Shown: positions 33,782 to 41,746, counted from the stretch's first letter. The stretch is 64,000 nt of DNA from PALSA-607 sp963825425 (GCA_963825425.1 CAWGTF010000015.1:372001-436000); one strand, 5' to 3'. Made by a program: numbers and translations. The notes: generated by a model from the sequence alone, not told the origin.

Positions 33782-33937
33782 ATGATCGTGCTCGGCATCG
33801 TGTTACTCATAGCCGGAATCGTCCTCAACGTCGGCATTCTCTACACGCTGGGCATCATCCTGGTCGTCGTTGGCGCGGTGCTTTTCCTGCTCGGCTCGAT
33901 GGGCCACGCGATCGGCGGCCGAAGCCACTACTGGTAG
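33782..33937 (+). CDS. DUF6131-like mini membrane protein
   Basis: 51 residues with an excellent ribosome site (AAGGAGG, 7 nt before ATG). Two membrane helices, MIVLGIVLLIAGIVLNVGIL and LGIILVVVGAVLFLLGSMGH, end with GGRSHYW, the His/Trp-rich tail of DUF6131 proteins. In actinobacteria these are stress- and stationary-phase-linked. A second mini membrane-protein gene follows. Confidence 0.8.
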   Translation: MIVLGIVLLIAGIVLNVGILYTLGIILVVVGAVLFLLGSMGHAIGGRSHYW

Positions 33938-33977
33938 CAAATCGCTGTTGATTCCTGCTCGATGTCGCACGTCGAGT

Positions 33978-34002
33978 GTTTATGCATGGACGCGGCGGGA
34001 AC
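33978..34002 (+). promoter_or_regulatory. Possible SigB/SigF-type promoter before the second mini membrane gene
   Basis: GTTTAT (33978-33983), a 13-bp spacer and GGGAAC (33997-34002) resemble the GTTTAA-N13-GGGTAT pattern of stress sigma factors. A weaker match (GTTTAC ... GGGTAG, 33646-33667, spacer short) precedes the DUF6131-like gene. Confidence 0.35.
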
Positions 34003-34056
34003 GAAATTGCTGAGGGTCGTACCTAACACCCCCAACCGAGATCAGGAGAGATTTCC

Positions 34057-34191
34057 ATGTTGCTCGTCATCGCCATTCTGTTGTTGCTTCTCTTTGGCGG
34101 TTTGGGTTTCGTTGCACACGTGTTGTGGTTCGGACTGATCCTGGCGGTCATCATCGGCGTGGCTCACCTGCTCACCGGCCGCCGCGTCTAG
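34057..34191 (+). CDS. Mini hydrophobic protein (lmo0937/DUF5670-like)
   Basis: 44 residues with AGGAG 8 nt before ATG. Two short helices, LLVIAILLLLLFGGLGFVAH and LWFGLILAVIIGVAHLL, end in the basic tail TGRRV. Size and tail fit the lmo0937/DUF5670 group of small stress membrane proteins. A stress-type promoter may lie upstream. Confidence 0.7.
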   Translation: MLLVIAILLLLLFGGLGFVAHVLWFGLILAVIIGVAHLLTGRRV

Positions 34192-34353
34192 TTTCAGGGG
34201 ACCACGGGGGAGCCTCCTGGCACCGGAGCACTCCACCCCAACCATCAGGTCGGCGCTTGGCGGGACAGCGTCGACCTGATCGGGTGTTCAGCCCCGGATC
34301 AGCTCTTAGCCGGAGCCTGTTCAAGCGGACCGCGTGCGACTACCTTTCTGCTC

Positions 34354-34647
34354 ATGGAGCAGGCCGAGGTGGTCGCTTTCCCCACTCGCGGCGAGGTTTT
34401 CCTCGACCACCGAGGCGAAGCGCGCGCCCTGCGGCTGGCTTGGCACACTGAGGCGGACGTCGTGGTGCTGAGCCTCTGGCAAGCCGACCGGTGCTCAGGG
34501 TCGTTTCGGCTCGCGCTCGATGACGTGCCGAGGTTCGTGGCTGCGCTCGTCGAAGGTTTGGGGGCTGCCGCGAACTTGCCGGCCGCGCAGGCCGCGCGCC
34601 TGCGGATGAGTCGGACGGCGCAATCGGCCAGCGCGACCGCGATCTGA
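34354..34647 (+). CDS. Conserved actinobacterial small protein
   Basis: 97 residues, ATG 34354. EVVAFPTRGEVFLDHRGEAR, then LRLAWHTEADVVVLSLWQAD and SFRLALDDVPRFVAALVEGL form a compact alpha-beta protein that I recall as widespread in actinobacteria without assigned function. No signal peptide or membrane segment. The tail (NLPAAQAARLRMSRT) is low-complexity. Confidence 0.7.
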   Translation: MEQAEVVAFPTRGEVFLDHRGEARALRLAWHTEADVVVLSLWQADRCSGSFRLALDDVPRFVAALVEGLGAAANLPAAQAARLRMSRTAQSASATAI

Positions 34648-34685
34648 CCCACCCGATCTAACCTGCCCGAGCCGCGCGAGATGAC

Positions 34686-34913
34686 CTAGCGGCGGCCGCG
34701 GGTGCCGTGTTGGCGGCCGGCCCGTCGAATCTCCCGGATCGCCGACGCCTGCCAGCCACGCATGCTCCGGCCGCGAACGCGATAGGGGTCGGGGTGCGTG
34801 CGCACCGGCTGCTGCGGACGGTTGCGGGCGACCATGACGATCGTGGCGATGATCGCGATCGCGACGAGGCTGCCGATGACGATCGCCACGATCCCGATGA
34901 TGTCCGCGGCCAT
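34686..34913 (-). CDS. Small single-helix membrane protein
   Basis: 75 residues from ATG at 34911-34913. One helix (MAADIIGIVAIVIGSLVAIA and on), then an Arg/Pro-rich cytoplasmic tail with RSMRGWQASAIREIRRAGRQ. The ribosome site is weak (GAG about 10 nt upstream). It converges on the preceding small conserved gene. Function unknown. Confidence 0.5.
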   Translation of the reverse strand: MAADIIGIVAIVIGSLVAIAIIATIVMVARNRPQQPVRTHPDPYRVRGRSMRGWQASAIREIRRAGRQHGTRGRR

Positions 34914-34943
34914 GTCGATCACTCTGCCACGCCCACCGATCAC

Positions 34944-34993
34944 AAATCGGGTGCCTTTACTGCCCTCCTGGGGCAGCAAACGCCCACGATTTC
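34944..34993. repeat. Family-3 dispersed palindrome, copy 1 (50 bp)
   Basis: AAATCGGGTGCCTTTACTGC starts a 22-nt arm that pairs, 18 of 22, with the far arm ending CGCCCACGATTT; the inner hairpin is CTGCCC-TCCTG-GGGCAG. The reverse complement matches the element at 39253-39301 over most of its length. Confidence 0.7.
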
Positions 34994-35022
34994 GCTCGCG
35001 GGCCGTCCAAGGCCGGGCCGGG

Positions 35023-35874
35023 CTAGCGGAAGACGATCGTCTTGTGGCCGTCGACTAGCACCCGGTGTTCGAGGTGCCACCGCACCGCCCGCGCTAACGC
35101 CAAGCACTCGACGTCCCGCCCGATCGAGGTCAGGTTGTCGACGTCGTCACCGTGGTCGACTCGGGCCACTTCTTGCTCGATGATCGGTCCCTCGTCGAGA
35201 TTCGCTGTCACGTAATGCGCCGTCGCGCCGATCAACTTCACGCCGCGATCATGCGCCTGGTGATAGGGCTTCGCGCCCTTGAAGCTCGGCAAGAAGGAGT
35301 GGTGGATGTTGATGATCCGGCCAGGCAGCTGCTCGCAGACGCGCGCCGAGAGGATCTGCATGTAGCGGGCGAGAATCACTAGCTCGACGTGGTTCTCGGC
35401 AACGATGTCGAGGAGTCGCTGCTCGGCGTCGTCCCGGCTCTGAGGTGTTATCGGCACGTAGTGGTAAGGGATTTCGTAGGACTTCGCGAGCGATTCGAAG
35501 TCGCGGTGGTTGGAGACGATGCCGGCGATGTCGGCGGGCAGTGAGCCGATTCGCCAGCGGTAGAGCAGGTCGTTGAGGCAATGACCTTGCTGCGACACCA
35601 TGATGACGATGCGCGCGCGGGCAGCTTCGCCGTCGATGTGCCAGTCCATCGAGAACGTTTCGCCGACGGGTGCGAAGGCGGTGCGCAGGTCGTCGAGGTC
35701 GAGCGGTCGATCGTTGGTTTCAAGGTGTACGCGCATGAAGAAGCGGCCGGTGTCGCGATCGCCGAACTGCTGGCTGTCGAGGATGTTGCAGTCGTGTTCG
35801 GCGAGGAAGCCGGTGACCGCGTGCACGATTCCGACTCGGTCGGGACACGACAGCGTGAGGATGAAGCCGTCCAC
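35023..35874 (-). CDS. purU: Formyltetrahydrofolate deformylase
   Basis: 283 residues, the standard PurU length. An N-terminal ACT domain (ILTLSCPDRVGIVHAVTGFL, about residues 4-80) is followed by the formyl-transferase-like domain with RIVIMVSQQGHCLNDLLYRW, IVSNHRDFESLAKSYEIPYH, LARYMQILS and the signature IINIHHSFLPSFKGAKPYHQ; the catalytic Asp is in NLDEGPIIEQEVARVDH. It hydrolyses 10-formyl-THF to formate and THF, balancing one-carbon units for purine synthesis. Single gene, divergent from the next. Confidence 0.95.
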   Translation of the reverse strand: MDGFILTLSCPDRVGIVHAVTGFLAEHDCNILDSQQFGDRDTGRFFMRVHLETNDRPLDLDDLRTAFAPVGETFSMDWHIDGEAARARIVIMVSQQGHCLNDLLYRWRIGSLPADIAGIVSNHRDFESLAKSYEIPYHYVPITPQSRDDAEQRLLDIVAENHVELVILARYMQILSARVCEQLPGRIINIHHSFLPSFKGAKPYHQAHDRGVKLIGATAHYVTANLDEGPIIEQEVARVDHGDDVDNLTSIGRDVECLALARAVRWHLEHRVLVDGHKTIVFR

Positions 35875-35969
35875 GAAGCGGCCTCCTCCAACGTCTGGGC
35901 TCTGCGTGTCGCAGAATAGTGCCTGAAGACCGCTCGCTCTTGCTGCGGACGACGAACAGTGGGGACTGC

Positions 35970-36311
35970 GTGATCTTCAAATCTGTCGAGGATGGCCGGC
36001 CGTACCCGGCACACGACCTGCTGCTGCGCGACTGGGCACAAGTGCCGCCGCGCCAGGTTCGGCTCGACCAGCTGATCACGACCAAGAAGGTGCTCGCGCT
36101 CGACGTCCTGCTCGACGACGACTCGACGTTCTACGGCGACCTGTTTCCGCACGTCGTCCAGTGGCACGACGAGCTCTACCTCGAGGACGGCGTGCACCGC
36201 GCGCTGCGGGCCGCGCTCCAGCAGCGGACGGCGCTGCACGTGCGGGTGTTGAACCTCGACGCCCCGGGCGCTGACTTGGCTGCGTCCGCCGATCTGGGCG
36301 GCGACCGGTGA
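35970..36311 (+). CDS. Conserved actinobacterial protein with ParB-like motif
   Basis: 113 residues from GTG 35970 (GGGGA upstream; the frame is open from 35919). Contains VIFKSVEDGRPYPAHDL, then WAQVPPRQVRLDQLITTKKV, DDDSTFYGDLFPHVVQWHDE and LYLEDGVHRALRAALQQRTA. The last segment, a strand followed by DGxHRxxAA, is like the ParB/sulfiredoxin nucleotide-binding motif. The family is widespread in actinobacteria. The small acidic gene downstream overlaps its stop (GTGA), so they are a coupled pair. Function unknown. Confidence 0.7.
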   Translation: MIFKSVEDGRPYPAHDLLLRDWAQVPPRQVRLDQLITTKKVLALDVLLDDDSTFYGDLFPHVVQWHDELYLEDGVHRALRAALQQRTALHVRVLNLDAPGADLAASADLGGDR

Positions 36312-36439
36312 GCGAGACACTGCCCGAGCAGACTGCCGACGACACCGACGCGGGGTGGGGCGACGAGTCCGCAGCAGAGAAGGCCGAGCGGGACGACGAG
36401 TGGTACCGCAGCGAGACACCTCCGCACCACGGCGACTAA
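36308..36439 (+). CDS. Small acidic protein coupled to the ParB-like gene
   Basis: 43 residues, GTG start inside the stop of the preceding gene. Highly acidic and Trp-bearing (MSETLPEQTADDTDAGWGDE, then ERDDEWYRSETPPHHGD). No membrane segment. The overlap and the composition suggest an interaction partner or antitoxin-like binder of its neighbour; this is inference only. Confidence 0.6.
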   Translation: MSETLPEQTADDTDAGWGDESAAEKAERDDEWYRSETPPHHGD

Positions 36440-36495
36440 CCGCCGTCCCGCGCCCTTCGTCGGACGGCGCCGCCGGCCGCCGTCCCGCCGGGCCG

Positions 36496-36906
36496 CTATG
36501 CCGAGGTGGCCGCCGACACTGCGGTGCAGAACATGCACCTGGTCGCTGCCTCCGGGATGCTGCTCAGGCACTCGGGGCATTCGCGGGTGGGCGCGTCCGG
36601 CTCCGGCTCCTTCTTGTAGCGGTCGAGCAATGCGGTGAACGGCACCACGACGAGGAAGTAGATGACCGCCGCCATGATCAGGAACGCGATGACCGCGTTG
36701 ATGAAGTCGCCGTAGGCGAAGACGCTGTGGTGCACGGTGAACGTGCGGCCACCGAAGGCTCCCTTGCCGCCGATGATTCCGAGCAACGGCGTGATGAAGT
36801 CCTTGACGAGCGAAGTCACCAGGGCGGCGAATGCCGCGCCGATCACAAACGCAACAGCGAGGTCGACCAGGTTGCCGCGCAGCAGGAACTTCTTGAAGCC
36901 TGACAC
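36496..36906 (-). CDS. mscL: Large-conductance mechanosensitive channel
   Basis: 136 residues from GTG at 36904-36906 with GAGGGAG 6 nt upstream. GFKKFLLRGNLVDLAVAFVI is the N-terminal amphipathic helix and TM1, SLVKDFITPLLGIIGGKG the loop, and YGDFINAVIAFLIMAAVIYF TM2. After the basic end RYKKEPEPDAP comes a C-terminal CPECLSSIPEAATRCMFC zinc-ribbon-like tail, seen in actinobacterial MscL. It opens on osmotic downshock to release solutes. Immediate neighbour downstream is a SAF-domain protein. Confidence 0.95.
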   Translation of the reverse strand: MSGFKKFLLRGNLVDLAVAFVIGAAFAALVTSLVKDFITPLLGIIGGKGAFGGRTFTVHHSVFAYGDFINAVIAFLIMAAVIYFLVVVPFTALLDRYKKEPEPDAPTRECPECLSSIPEAATRCMFCTAVSAATSA

Positions 36907-37007
36907 TGTGTGCTCCCTCTGTAGGGGTCTCTTGTCCGGACCGTCGGCTGAGCCCATCAGGGACATCCGAGCGGCAACGGAACATAGCGTGCGAACCCGA
37001 TCTGCGA

Positions 37008-37724
37008 CTAGCCGACCACCACAGCGGATAGTCGCGACGTCACCTGGGCCTGGGCCAGCTGCCGGGCTTGCAGTGGGGTCGTGGCGAGCACGACCAGTGC
37101 GCCCTCGACGCCGACGGAGTCGATTTGAGACCCACCGCCCGGGGGCGCGGCTGCGATCGGGATCGCGACCACCATCACGCCGGCCGCGACCACGGTCGCC
37201 GCAGCTCCGCCATCGCCGACGGCAGTACTTGCTGCCAGGACGTCGATTCGCTGGCCTGGCTGCAACAGCTGCGCGGCCTGCGAATCGGCGAGTCGCACCG
37301 GCGCGGAGACGAGCCCGGCGTCGGGCCGTCGCAACACCCCATCGGTGAGCCGGACGTCGGTCAGCGGCTCCCCGCGTCGCACCGCACCGGAGAGCTGGCT
37401 GCCGACAGCCGCGGCCACGTCAGTCGTCGCGCCCGCGGGGACATCGGCCGGCGGGACGGCGATCGTGCGCAGGTCGGCAGTCGTGAGCACCGCACCCGCA
37501 GGGAGGTCGTGCGCGGCGGTCACGATCGAGGTCGTCGGTGCGGGCTTTGGGGACAGCCGCCCGACAACGAGCAGCACCGCCACGGCGATCAGCACCGCGC
37601 GCAGCAGTCGGCGATAGCGGCGGACGCCGATGCGGATCTCGCGCCAAAGCTGCTCGCTACCCCGTGGTTTGGTGTGGGACGACGGTGCATCGCGAAGGGG
37701 AGGCGGCGCCGCCCGAAACGGCAC
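37008..37724 (-). CDS. SAF-domain (CpaB/RcpC-like) membrane-anchored protein
   Basis: About 238 residues; the start is uncertain (GTG 37724 chosen). One N-terminal helix after a basic stretch (GVRRYRRLLRAVLIAVAVLL), then the SAF fold: SIVTAAHDLPAGAVLTTADL, RTIAVPPADVPAGATTDVAA and SGAVRRGEPLTDVRLTDGVL, ending with a second sheet (ALVVLATTPLQARQLAQAQV). SAF proteins form rings in Flp-pilus assembly or act as periplasmic chaperones. In many actinobacteria a lone SAF gene sits beside mscL and fmdB, as here, with no pilus genes nearby. Confidence 0.75.
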   Translation of the reverse strand: MPFRAAPPPLRDAPSSHTKPRGSEQLWREIRIGVRRYRRLLRAVLIAVAVLLVVGRLSPKPAPTTSIVTAAHDLPAGAVLTTADLRTIAVPPADVPAGATTDVAAAVGSQLSGAVRRGEPLTDVRLTDGVLRRPDAGLVSAPVRLADSQAAQLLQPGQRIDVLAASTAVGDGGAAATVVAAGVMVVAIPIAAAPPGGGSQIDSVGVEGALVVLATTPLQARQLAQAQVTSRLSAVVVG

Positions 37725-37753
37725 CCAAGGCAGCCCGGCGCCACCGCGCCGGA

Positions 37754-38569
37754 TCACGGCAGGGCGAAGGGCAGCGGCTGGCCGTCGAGCGCGTGAGAGC
37801 AGTCGCAGGTGCGTTCGGTCGGTAGCGCCTCGATCACGCCGGCGAGCAGCGAACGGAGCCGGGAGATGCTCGACGCAAACGCGGCGAGGACCTCCTGGTG
37901 GCTCACGCCTTGACCCGCTTCGACGCCCGCGTCGAGGTCGGTCACGACCGCGATCGAGGTGTAGCAAAGGGCCAACTCTCGGGCCAGCACCGCCTCGGGC
38001 TGCCCGGTCATGCCGACCACGGACCAGCCTTGCTCCGTGTGGTGCCGCGACTCAGCCCGGCTCGAAAACCGCGGGCCCTGGATCACCACCAGAGTGCCGC
38101 CGTCGTGTGGCTGCCACGACTGTGCGGTCGCCACCTTGACGGCAGCCGCCCGGCCATGAGGACAGTACGGGTCGGCGAAACCGACGTGCACGACCGGACC
38201 CACCGTGTCGTAGTAGGTCAACTCGCGACCCCACGTGCGGTCGACGACCTGGTCGGGAACGACGAGGCTGCCCGGCCCGAGTTCGGCGCGCAGCGACCCG
38301 ACAGCACACGGCGCCAGCACTTGCCGGACGCCGACTGAGCGCAACGCCCACAGGTTGGCGCGGTACGGCACCCGATGCGGCGGGTAGCGATGGTCGCGCC
38401 CATGGCGCGGGATGAACGCGACGGGTCGGCCCTGGACCAGCCCCGTGACCACCGGCTCGCTCGGATGGCCGAACGGGGTCTCGACCGGCACGCTCACCGG
38501 GTCGTCGACAAACTCGTAGAACCCTGAGCCCCCGATGACCCCGATGGGCGACGAAAAATCATCGATCAT
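37754..38569 (-). CDS. mtnP: S-methyl-5'-thioadenosine phosphorylase family protein
   Basis: 271 residues. PNP/MTAP family: IGVIGGSGFYEFVDDPVSVP at the N terminus, VAFIPRHGRDHRYPPHRVPY with RANLWALRSVGVRQVLAPCA, the phosphate-handling and purine region GPRFSSRAESRHHTEQG followed by VVGMTGQPEAVLARELALCY, and the DLDAGVE segment. It cleaves MTA (or a related nucleoside) with phosphate, recycling methionine and adenine. Some members prefer methylthioinosine; TGQPEAVLA instead of the usual TxxPEA still fits either. Starts 87 bp from the fmdB gene on the same strand. Confidence 0.85.
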   Translation of the reverse strand: MIDDFSSPIGVIGGSGFYEFVDDPVSVPVETPFGHPSEPVVTGLVQGRPVAFIPRHGRDHRYPPHRVPYRANLWALRSVGVRQVLAPCAVGSLRAELGPGSLVVPDQVVDRTWGRELTYYDTVGPVVHVGFADPYCPHGRAAAVKVATAQSWQPHDGGTLVVIQGPRFSSRAESRHHTEQGWSVVGMTGQPEAVLARELALCYTSIAVVTDLDAGVEAGQGVSHQEVLAAFASSISRLRSLLAGVIEALPTERTCDCSHALDGQPLPFALP

Positions 38570-38656
38570 GCGCCGACCCTAGGTGACGCCGTCGCCGATC
38601 GAACAAAGGCCCAAGCAGAATGTGGACGTCGAGTTGCTGGGCTGTGGACGAAACGC

Positions 38657-39124
38657 TCAGGTAGTCGCGGCGGCCTTCGAGCCGCCACCGCCGCTGGTGC
38701 CAGATCCGGACCTGCCTGATCCGGAGCTGCCTGATCCGGACTTGGCGCCGTTCGATGCCGTCGCGCTCGGCTTCGCGTCCGCACTCGGTTTCGCGTCCGC
38801 ACTTGGCTTCGGGTCCGCACTTGGCTTCGCCGAGCCGCCGGAATCACCGGCACCCGAACCCGAACCCGAACCCGAAGCCGAACCCGAAGCAGAGTCGGAC
38901 GACGTCACGGACCCGGACCCCCCGGCGTCCGCTCGGGTCTTTGAATCGCTTCGACTGTCGGTGCGGTAGAAGCCCGAGCCCTTGAAGACGACCCCGACCG
39001 ACGAGAAGACCTTGCGAAGCTTTCCGCCGCAGGTCAGGCACACGGTCAGCGCGTCGTCGGTGAACTTCTGGACGGCCTCGAGCGGCGTGCTGCACTCGGT
39101 GCACACGTATTCATACGTCGGCAC
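38657..39124 (-). CDS. FmdB-family zinc-ribbon protein with repetitive tail
   Basis: 155 residues. The conserved FmdB core is at the N terminus: MPTYEYVCTECSTPLEAVQK, VCLTCGGKLRKVFSSVGVVF and KGSGFYRTDSRSDSK, with two CxxC pairs for zinc. The remaining 90 residues are low-complexity: Ser/Gly runs, then SADPKPSADAKPSADAK repeats and a Ser/Gly/Lys end. At DNA level this is short tandem repeats (38695-38890) prone to slippage. Role unproven; FmdB-type proteins are linked to regulation or nucleic-acid binding. Confidence 0.85.
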   Translation of the reverse strand: MPTYEYVCTECSTPLEAVQKFTDDALTVCLTCGGKLRKVFSSVGVVFKGSGFYRTDSRSDSKTRADAGGSGSVTSSDSASGSASGSGSGSGAGDSGGSAKPSADPKPSADAKPSADAKPSATASNGAKSGSGSSGSGRSGSGTSGGGGSKAAATT

Positions 39125-39252
39125 GTCTCAGACCTCCGCTGGCACTCTCGACCCCTGATTGCTAATGATGAGGCATCAACGACCGGCCTACAAATTTCTT
39201 GCGCCGATCGTGTCGCTCGCACCAGCCATCTGCATCCCTGTGCCGCCCACCC

Positions 39253-39301
39253 AGATCGTGGGTGTTTGCTGCCCTCAGGGGGCAGTGATTGCACACGATT
39301 T
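39253..39301. repeat. Family-3 dispersed palindrome, copy 2 (49 bp)
   Basis: ATCGTGGGTGTTTGCTGCCC and the far arm GGGCAGTGATTGCACACGAT form an imperfect hairpin with a 5-nt loop. It aligns with the reverse complement of copy 1 (34944-34993), including the GTTTGCTGCCC/GGGCAG core. Intergenic. Confidence 0.7.
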
Positions 39302-39430
39302 CGCGGTGAGGTGATCCGGCGCGCTCTTGAGGGAGTGGCGGGTCAGGCGTAGCGTCCGAGGCTCGCGTCATGCCGACGCGGAGGTTGACGAATCCGTCGC
39401 CTCACTCACGAGCGAGGTGGAGAGCAACCC

Positions 39431-39728
39431 ATGGCCCAGTCGATCATCTTGGAGTTCAAGGGCGTCGGAAAGAACGAGTACGACCAGGTCAACAAGATCC
39501 TCGGGATCGACATGGCGACCGGCGCGGGTGACTGGCCCGCCGGGCTGCTGAACCACACCGGCGCGGTCTCGGCGAACGGTGACCTCGTCGTGTACGAGAT
39601 CTGGGAGTCGAAGGCTGTGCAGGAGACGTTCATGTCGCGACTCGGTCCGGCGCTGCACGAGGCCGGCCTTCCTGAGCCGGTCGCGCATGGAGTGGTTCGA
39701 CGTTGTCGGGCAGTACCACACGCACTAG
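39431..39728 (+). CDS. Small ABM-like (ferredoxin-fold) protein, frameshifted end
   Basis: About 98 residues once a one-base shift near 39684 is bridged. MAQSIILEFKGVGKNEYDQV with VNKILGIDMATGAGDWPAGL, ANGDLVVYEIWESKAVQETF and SRLGPALHEAGLPEP fits the dimeric alpha-beta-barrel superfamily common in actinobacteria. The expected end MEWFDVVGQYHTH lies in the +1 frame and stops at 39726-39728; the original frame runs into Arg-rich sequence instead. A family-1 palindrome follows 25 bp later. Confidence 0.7.
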
Positions 39729-39753
39729 GGGCCGTCCGCCCAGCTCGTTTGGC

Positions 39754-39812
39754 CGACTGAAGGAATTCGGCGCACTCCCAGCGCGAAAAGTGCCCCGAAT
39801 TCCTTCACTCGG
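39754..39812. repeat. Family-1 dispersed palindrome, copy 3 (59 bp)
   Basis: Arms CGACTGAAGGAATTCGGC and CCCGAATTCCTTCACTCG differ from the other copies at one position each; the 22-nt loop ends GCGCGAAAAGTGC. It lies immediately upstream of ctaG. Confidence 0.85.
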
Positions 39813-39835
39813 CGCGCTGCTGAAACCATGCGTGA

Positions 39836-40838
39836 GTGCCCGCCGACGACATCCCACCGCTGACGACGCACACCGCGTTCACGCAGTGGGAGTTCGCGCC
39901 GGTCGTGACGGCGGGCGTCATCGTCGCCGCAGCGATCTACCTGGTGGGCGTGGTCGCCGTCCGCCGCCGCCGTCCTCGCGGCCAGTGGCCTCTGCGCTGG
40001 ACGGCGTCATTCCTCGCCGGCAATGCCGTGATCGTGATCGCGACGCAGAGCAGCCTGGGCGCTTACGACGACGTCCTGTTCTGGATTCACATGGTGCAGC
40101 ACGTACTGCTGCTCATGGTCGCGCCGCCGCTGCTGTTGCTCGGCCGCCCCGTCACGTTGCTGCTGCACGCGACGCGCAATCCGGTGCATGCCATGGTCAA
40201 GCGCATCGTGCGCTCGGCACCCGTCAACGTGATCACGTTTCCGCTGGTCGGCGTCCTCGTCTATATCGCGACCGTGGTCGGCACTCACCTGACCGGCTTC
40301 ATGAACGTCAGCCTTCAGCACCCGGTCGTGCATGACCTCGAGCATGTGCTCTACCTCGTGGTCGGCTACCTCTACTTCCTGCCGCTCATCGGTCGGGAAC
40401 CGATTCGGTGGCGCTTGTCGTTTACCACTCGGCTGTTCTTGCTGGTGCTCGCGATGCCGGTCGACACGTTCACCGGCGTCGTGCTGACGCAGACGAACCA
40501 CGCACTGTTTCCCGCTTATGCCGGACGTCGAGACTGGGGGCCCAGCTTGGTCGCGGACCTCCATGCCGGCGGCGCAGTCATGTGGATCGGCGGCGACTTC
40601 GTGATGCTCGTCATGCTGCTCGTGCTGTTCGGTGGCGTGGCTCGCTCGCGTCGTCCGCTCGACGGCGGCGCGTGGGTCGAGTCGGCTCGCCAGAACTCGC
40701 TTGGCCGGCGGCACGTTGGCGGGCGTTGGGTCGCAAGCTCTGGACGACGACGAGGCTCAGCTTGCGGCGTACAACTCCTACCTGCAAACGCTCGGCGACT
40801 CCCACCTGCAGTCGCACGGTGGCGACGATGCGGCTTAG
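39836..40838 (+). CDS. ctaG: Cytochrome c oxidase assembly factor CtaG (frameshifted 3' end)
   Basis: About 330 residues from GTG 39836. Seven membrane helices of the CtaG_Cox11-like (caa3_CtaG) family: HMVQHVLLLMVAPPLLLLGR with the conserved His, HPVVHDLEHVLYLVVGYLYF, MPVDTFTGVVLTQTNHALFP, and DLHAGGAVMWIGGDFVMLVM. Near 40680-40740 the frame breaks; the native end LAAYNSYLQTLGDSHLQSHG lies in another frame and finishes at 40838, overlapping the Sco gene. The protein delivers copper to cytochrome oxidase. A sco1 gene follows directly, supporting the role. Confidence 0.85.
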
Positions 40839-41604
40839 TCGTCCGGTGATCGCGGGTTTCTGCGTCGTTGGTTTGATCCTCGTCGCGGCCGCGATCGGAC
40901 AGTTCGCCCCGACGTCCCCGAAGAAGCCCAGCCTCTCGATTGGGACGGCGCTAAACCAGCCGCTGCCCGCATCGGTGGCGTCGATCAATTTCACCGACGA
41001 GTTCGGCAAGCGAACGACGTTGGCCGCGTTCAAGGGGAAGTCCGTGGTGCTAGTGCCGTTCATGACGCTGTGCCAGGAGACGTGTCCGCTCACGACGAGC
41101 AACTTGCAACTCCTCGACAAATCTGTGATGAAGGCTCACGAAGTGAACAACGTCCAGATCGTCATGGTCACTATTGACCCTGGTCGCGATTCGGTCGCCC
41201 GCTTGCACGCTTACCGGTCCGTCGCGCAAATCACGCAACCGAACTGGACGTTCTTGACGGCAGCGCCGGCCGATCTCACCGCGATGTGGAAGTCGCTCGG
41301 AGTCGACGTCGAGAAGACCGCGGAGGACAACCCGCCCGGCATCGACTGGATGACGGGTGCGCCGCTCACTTATGACCTCAGCCATACCGACGAGCTGTTC
41401 ATGCTGAACAAGTCGGGCAACGAGCGGTTCCTGATCGACGGGATGCCGAACACGCAAGGCGTCGCGCCGGTGCCGATTCTCGACAAGTTCCTGAGCGACC
41501 AGGGTCGCGCCAATCTCGCCCACCCCGACGCGTCAACCTGGACCGCAGCCGACGCAACTGAGTCGCTCGCCTGGGTGCTGGGCAAACACCTCCCCAAGTC
41601 GTAA
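40828..41604 (+). CDS. SCO1/SenC copper chaperone
   Basis: 258 residues, ATG 40828 inside the end of ctaG. One N-terminal helix (SRPVIAGFCVVGLILVAAAI) anchors it outside the membrane. The thioredoxin-like domain carries the copper motif MTLCQETCPLTTSNLQLL (CxxxC) and the distal His in YDLSHTDELFMLNKSGN. Typical segments FTDEFGKRTTLAAFKGKSVV and QIVMVTIDPGRDSVARLHAY. It works with CtaG in building the CuA/CuB centres of cytochrome c oxidase. A family-2 triple-hairpin repeat follows the stop. Confidence 0.9.
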   Translation: MRLSRPVIAGFCVVGLILVAAAIGQFAPTSPKKPSLSIGTALNQPLPASVASINFTDEFGKRTTLAAFKGKSVVLVPFMTLCQETCPLTTSNLQLLDKSVMKAHEVNNVQIVMVTIDPGRDSVARLHAYRSVAQITQPNWTFLTAAPADLTAMWKSLGVDVEKTAEDNPPGIDWMTGAPLTYDLSHTDELFMLNKSGNERFLIDGMPNTQGVAPVPILDKFLSDQGRANLAHPDASTWTAADATESLAWVLGKHLPKS

Positions 41605-41632
41605 CTGCCCGCTCAACCGGCCGACTGAGCAT

Positions 41633-41746
41633 CTCTTTTCTGGTCGCTTTGCTCTGCTCCGCTACAGGAGCAGACCTGCGCTGCTCCGCTACAGGAGCAG
41701 ACCTGCGCTGCTCCGCTACGGGAGCAGAGCAAAGCGGCCAAGAGAG
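41633..41746. repeat. Family-2 triple-hairpin element, copy 1
   Basis: Three hairpins CTGCTCCGCTACAGGAGCAG (the third with one change) are spaced exactly 27 nt apart (41654, 41681, 41708) inside an outer inverted repeat CGCTTTGCTCTGCTCC / GGAGCAGAGCAAAGCG, giving a cloverleaf-like layout. It sits between convergent genes. A second copy with different loops is at 48891-48975. Confidence 0.85.

Noticed and set aside
41654..41727. Possible CRISPR-like array of three repeats
   Set aside because: The repeats are self-complementary hairpins with 7-nt gaps, not repeats with spacers, and no cas gene is near.
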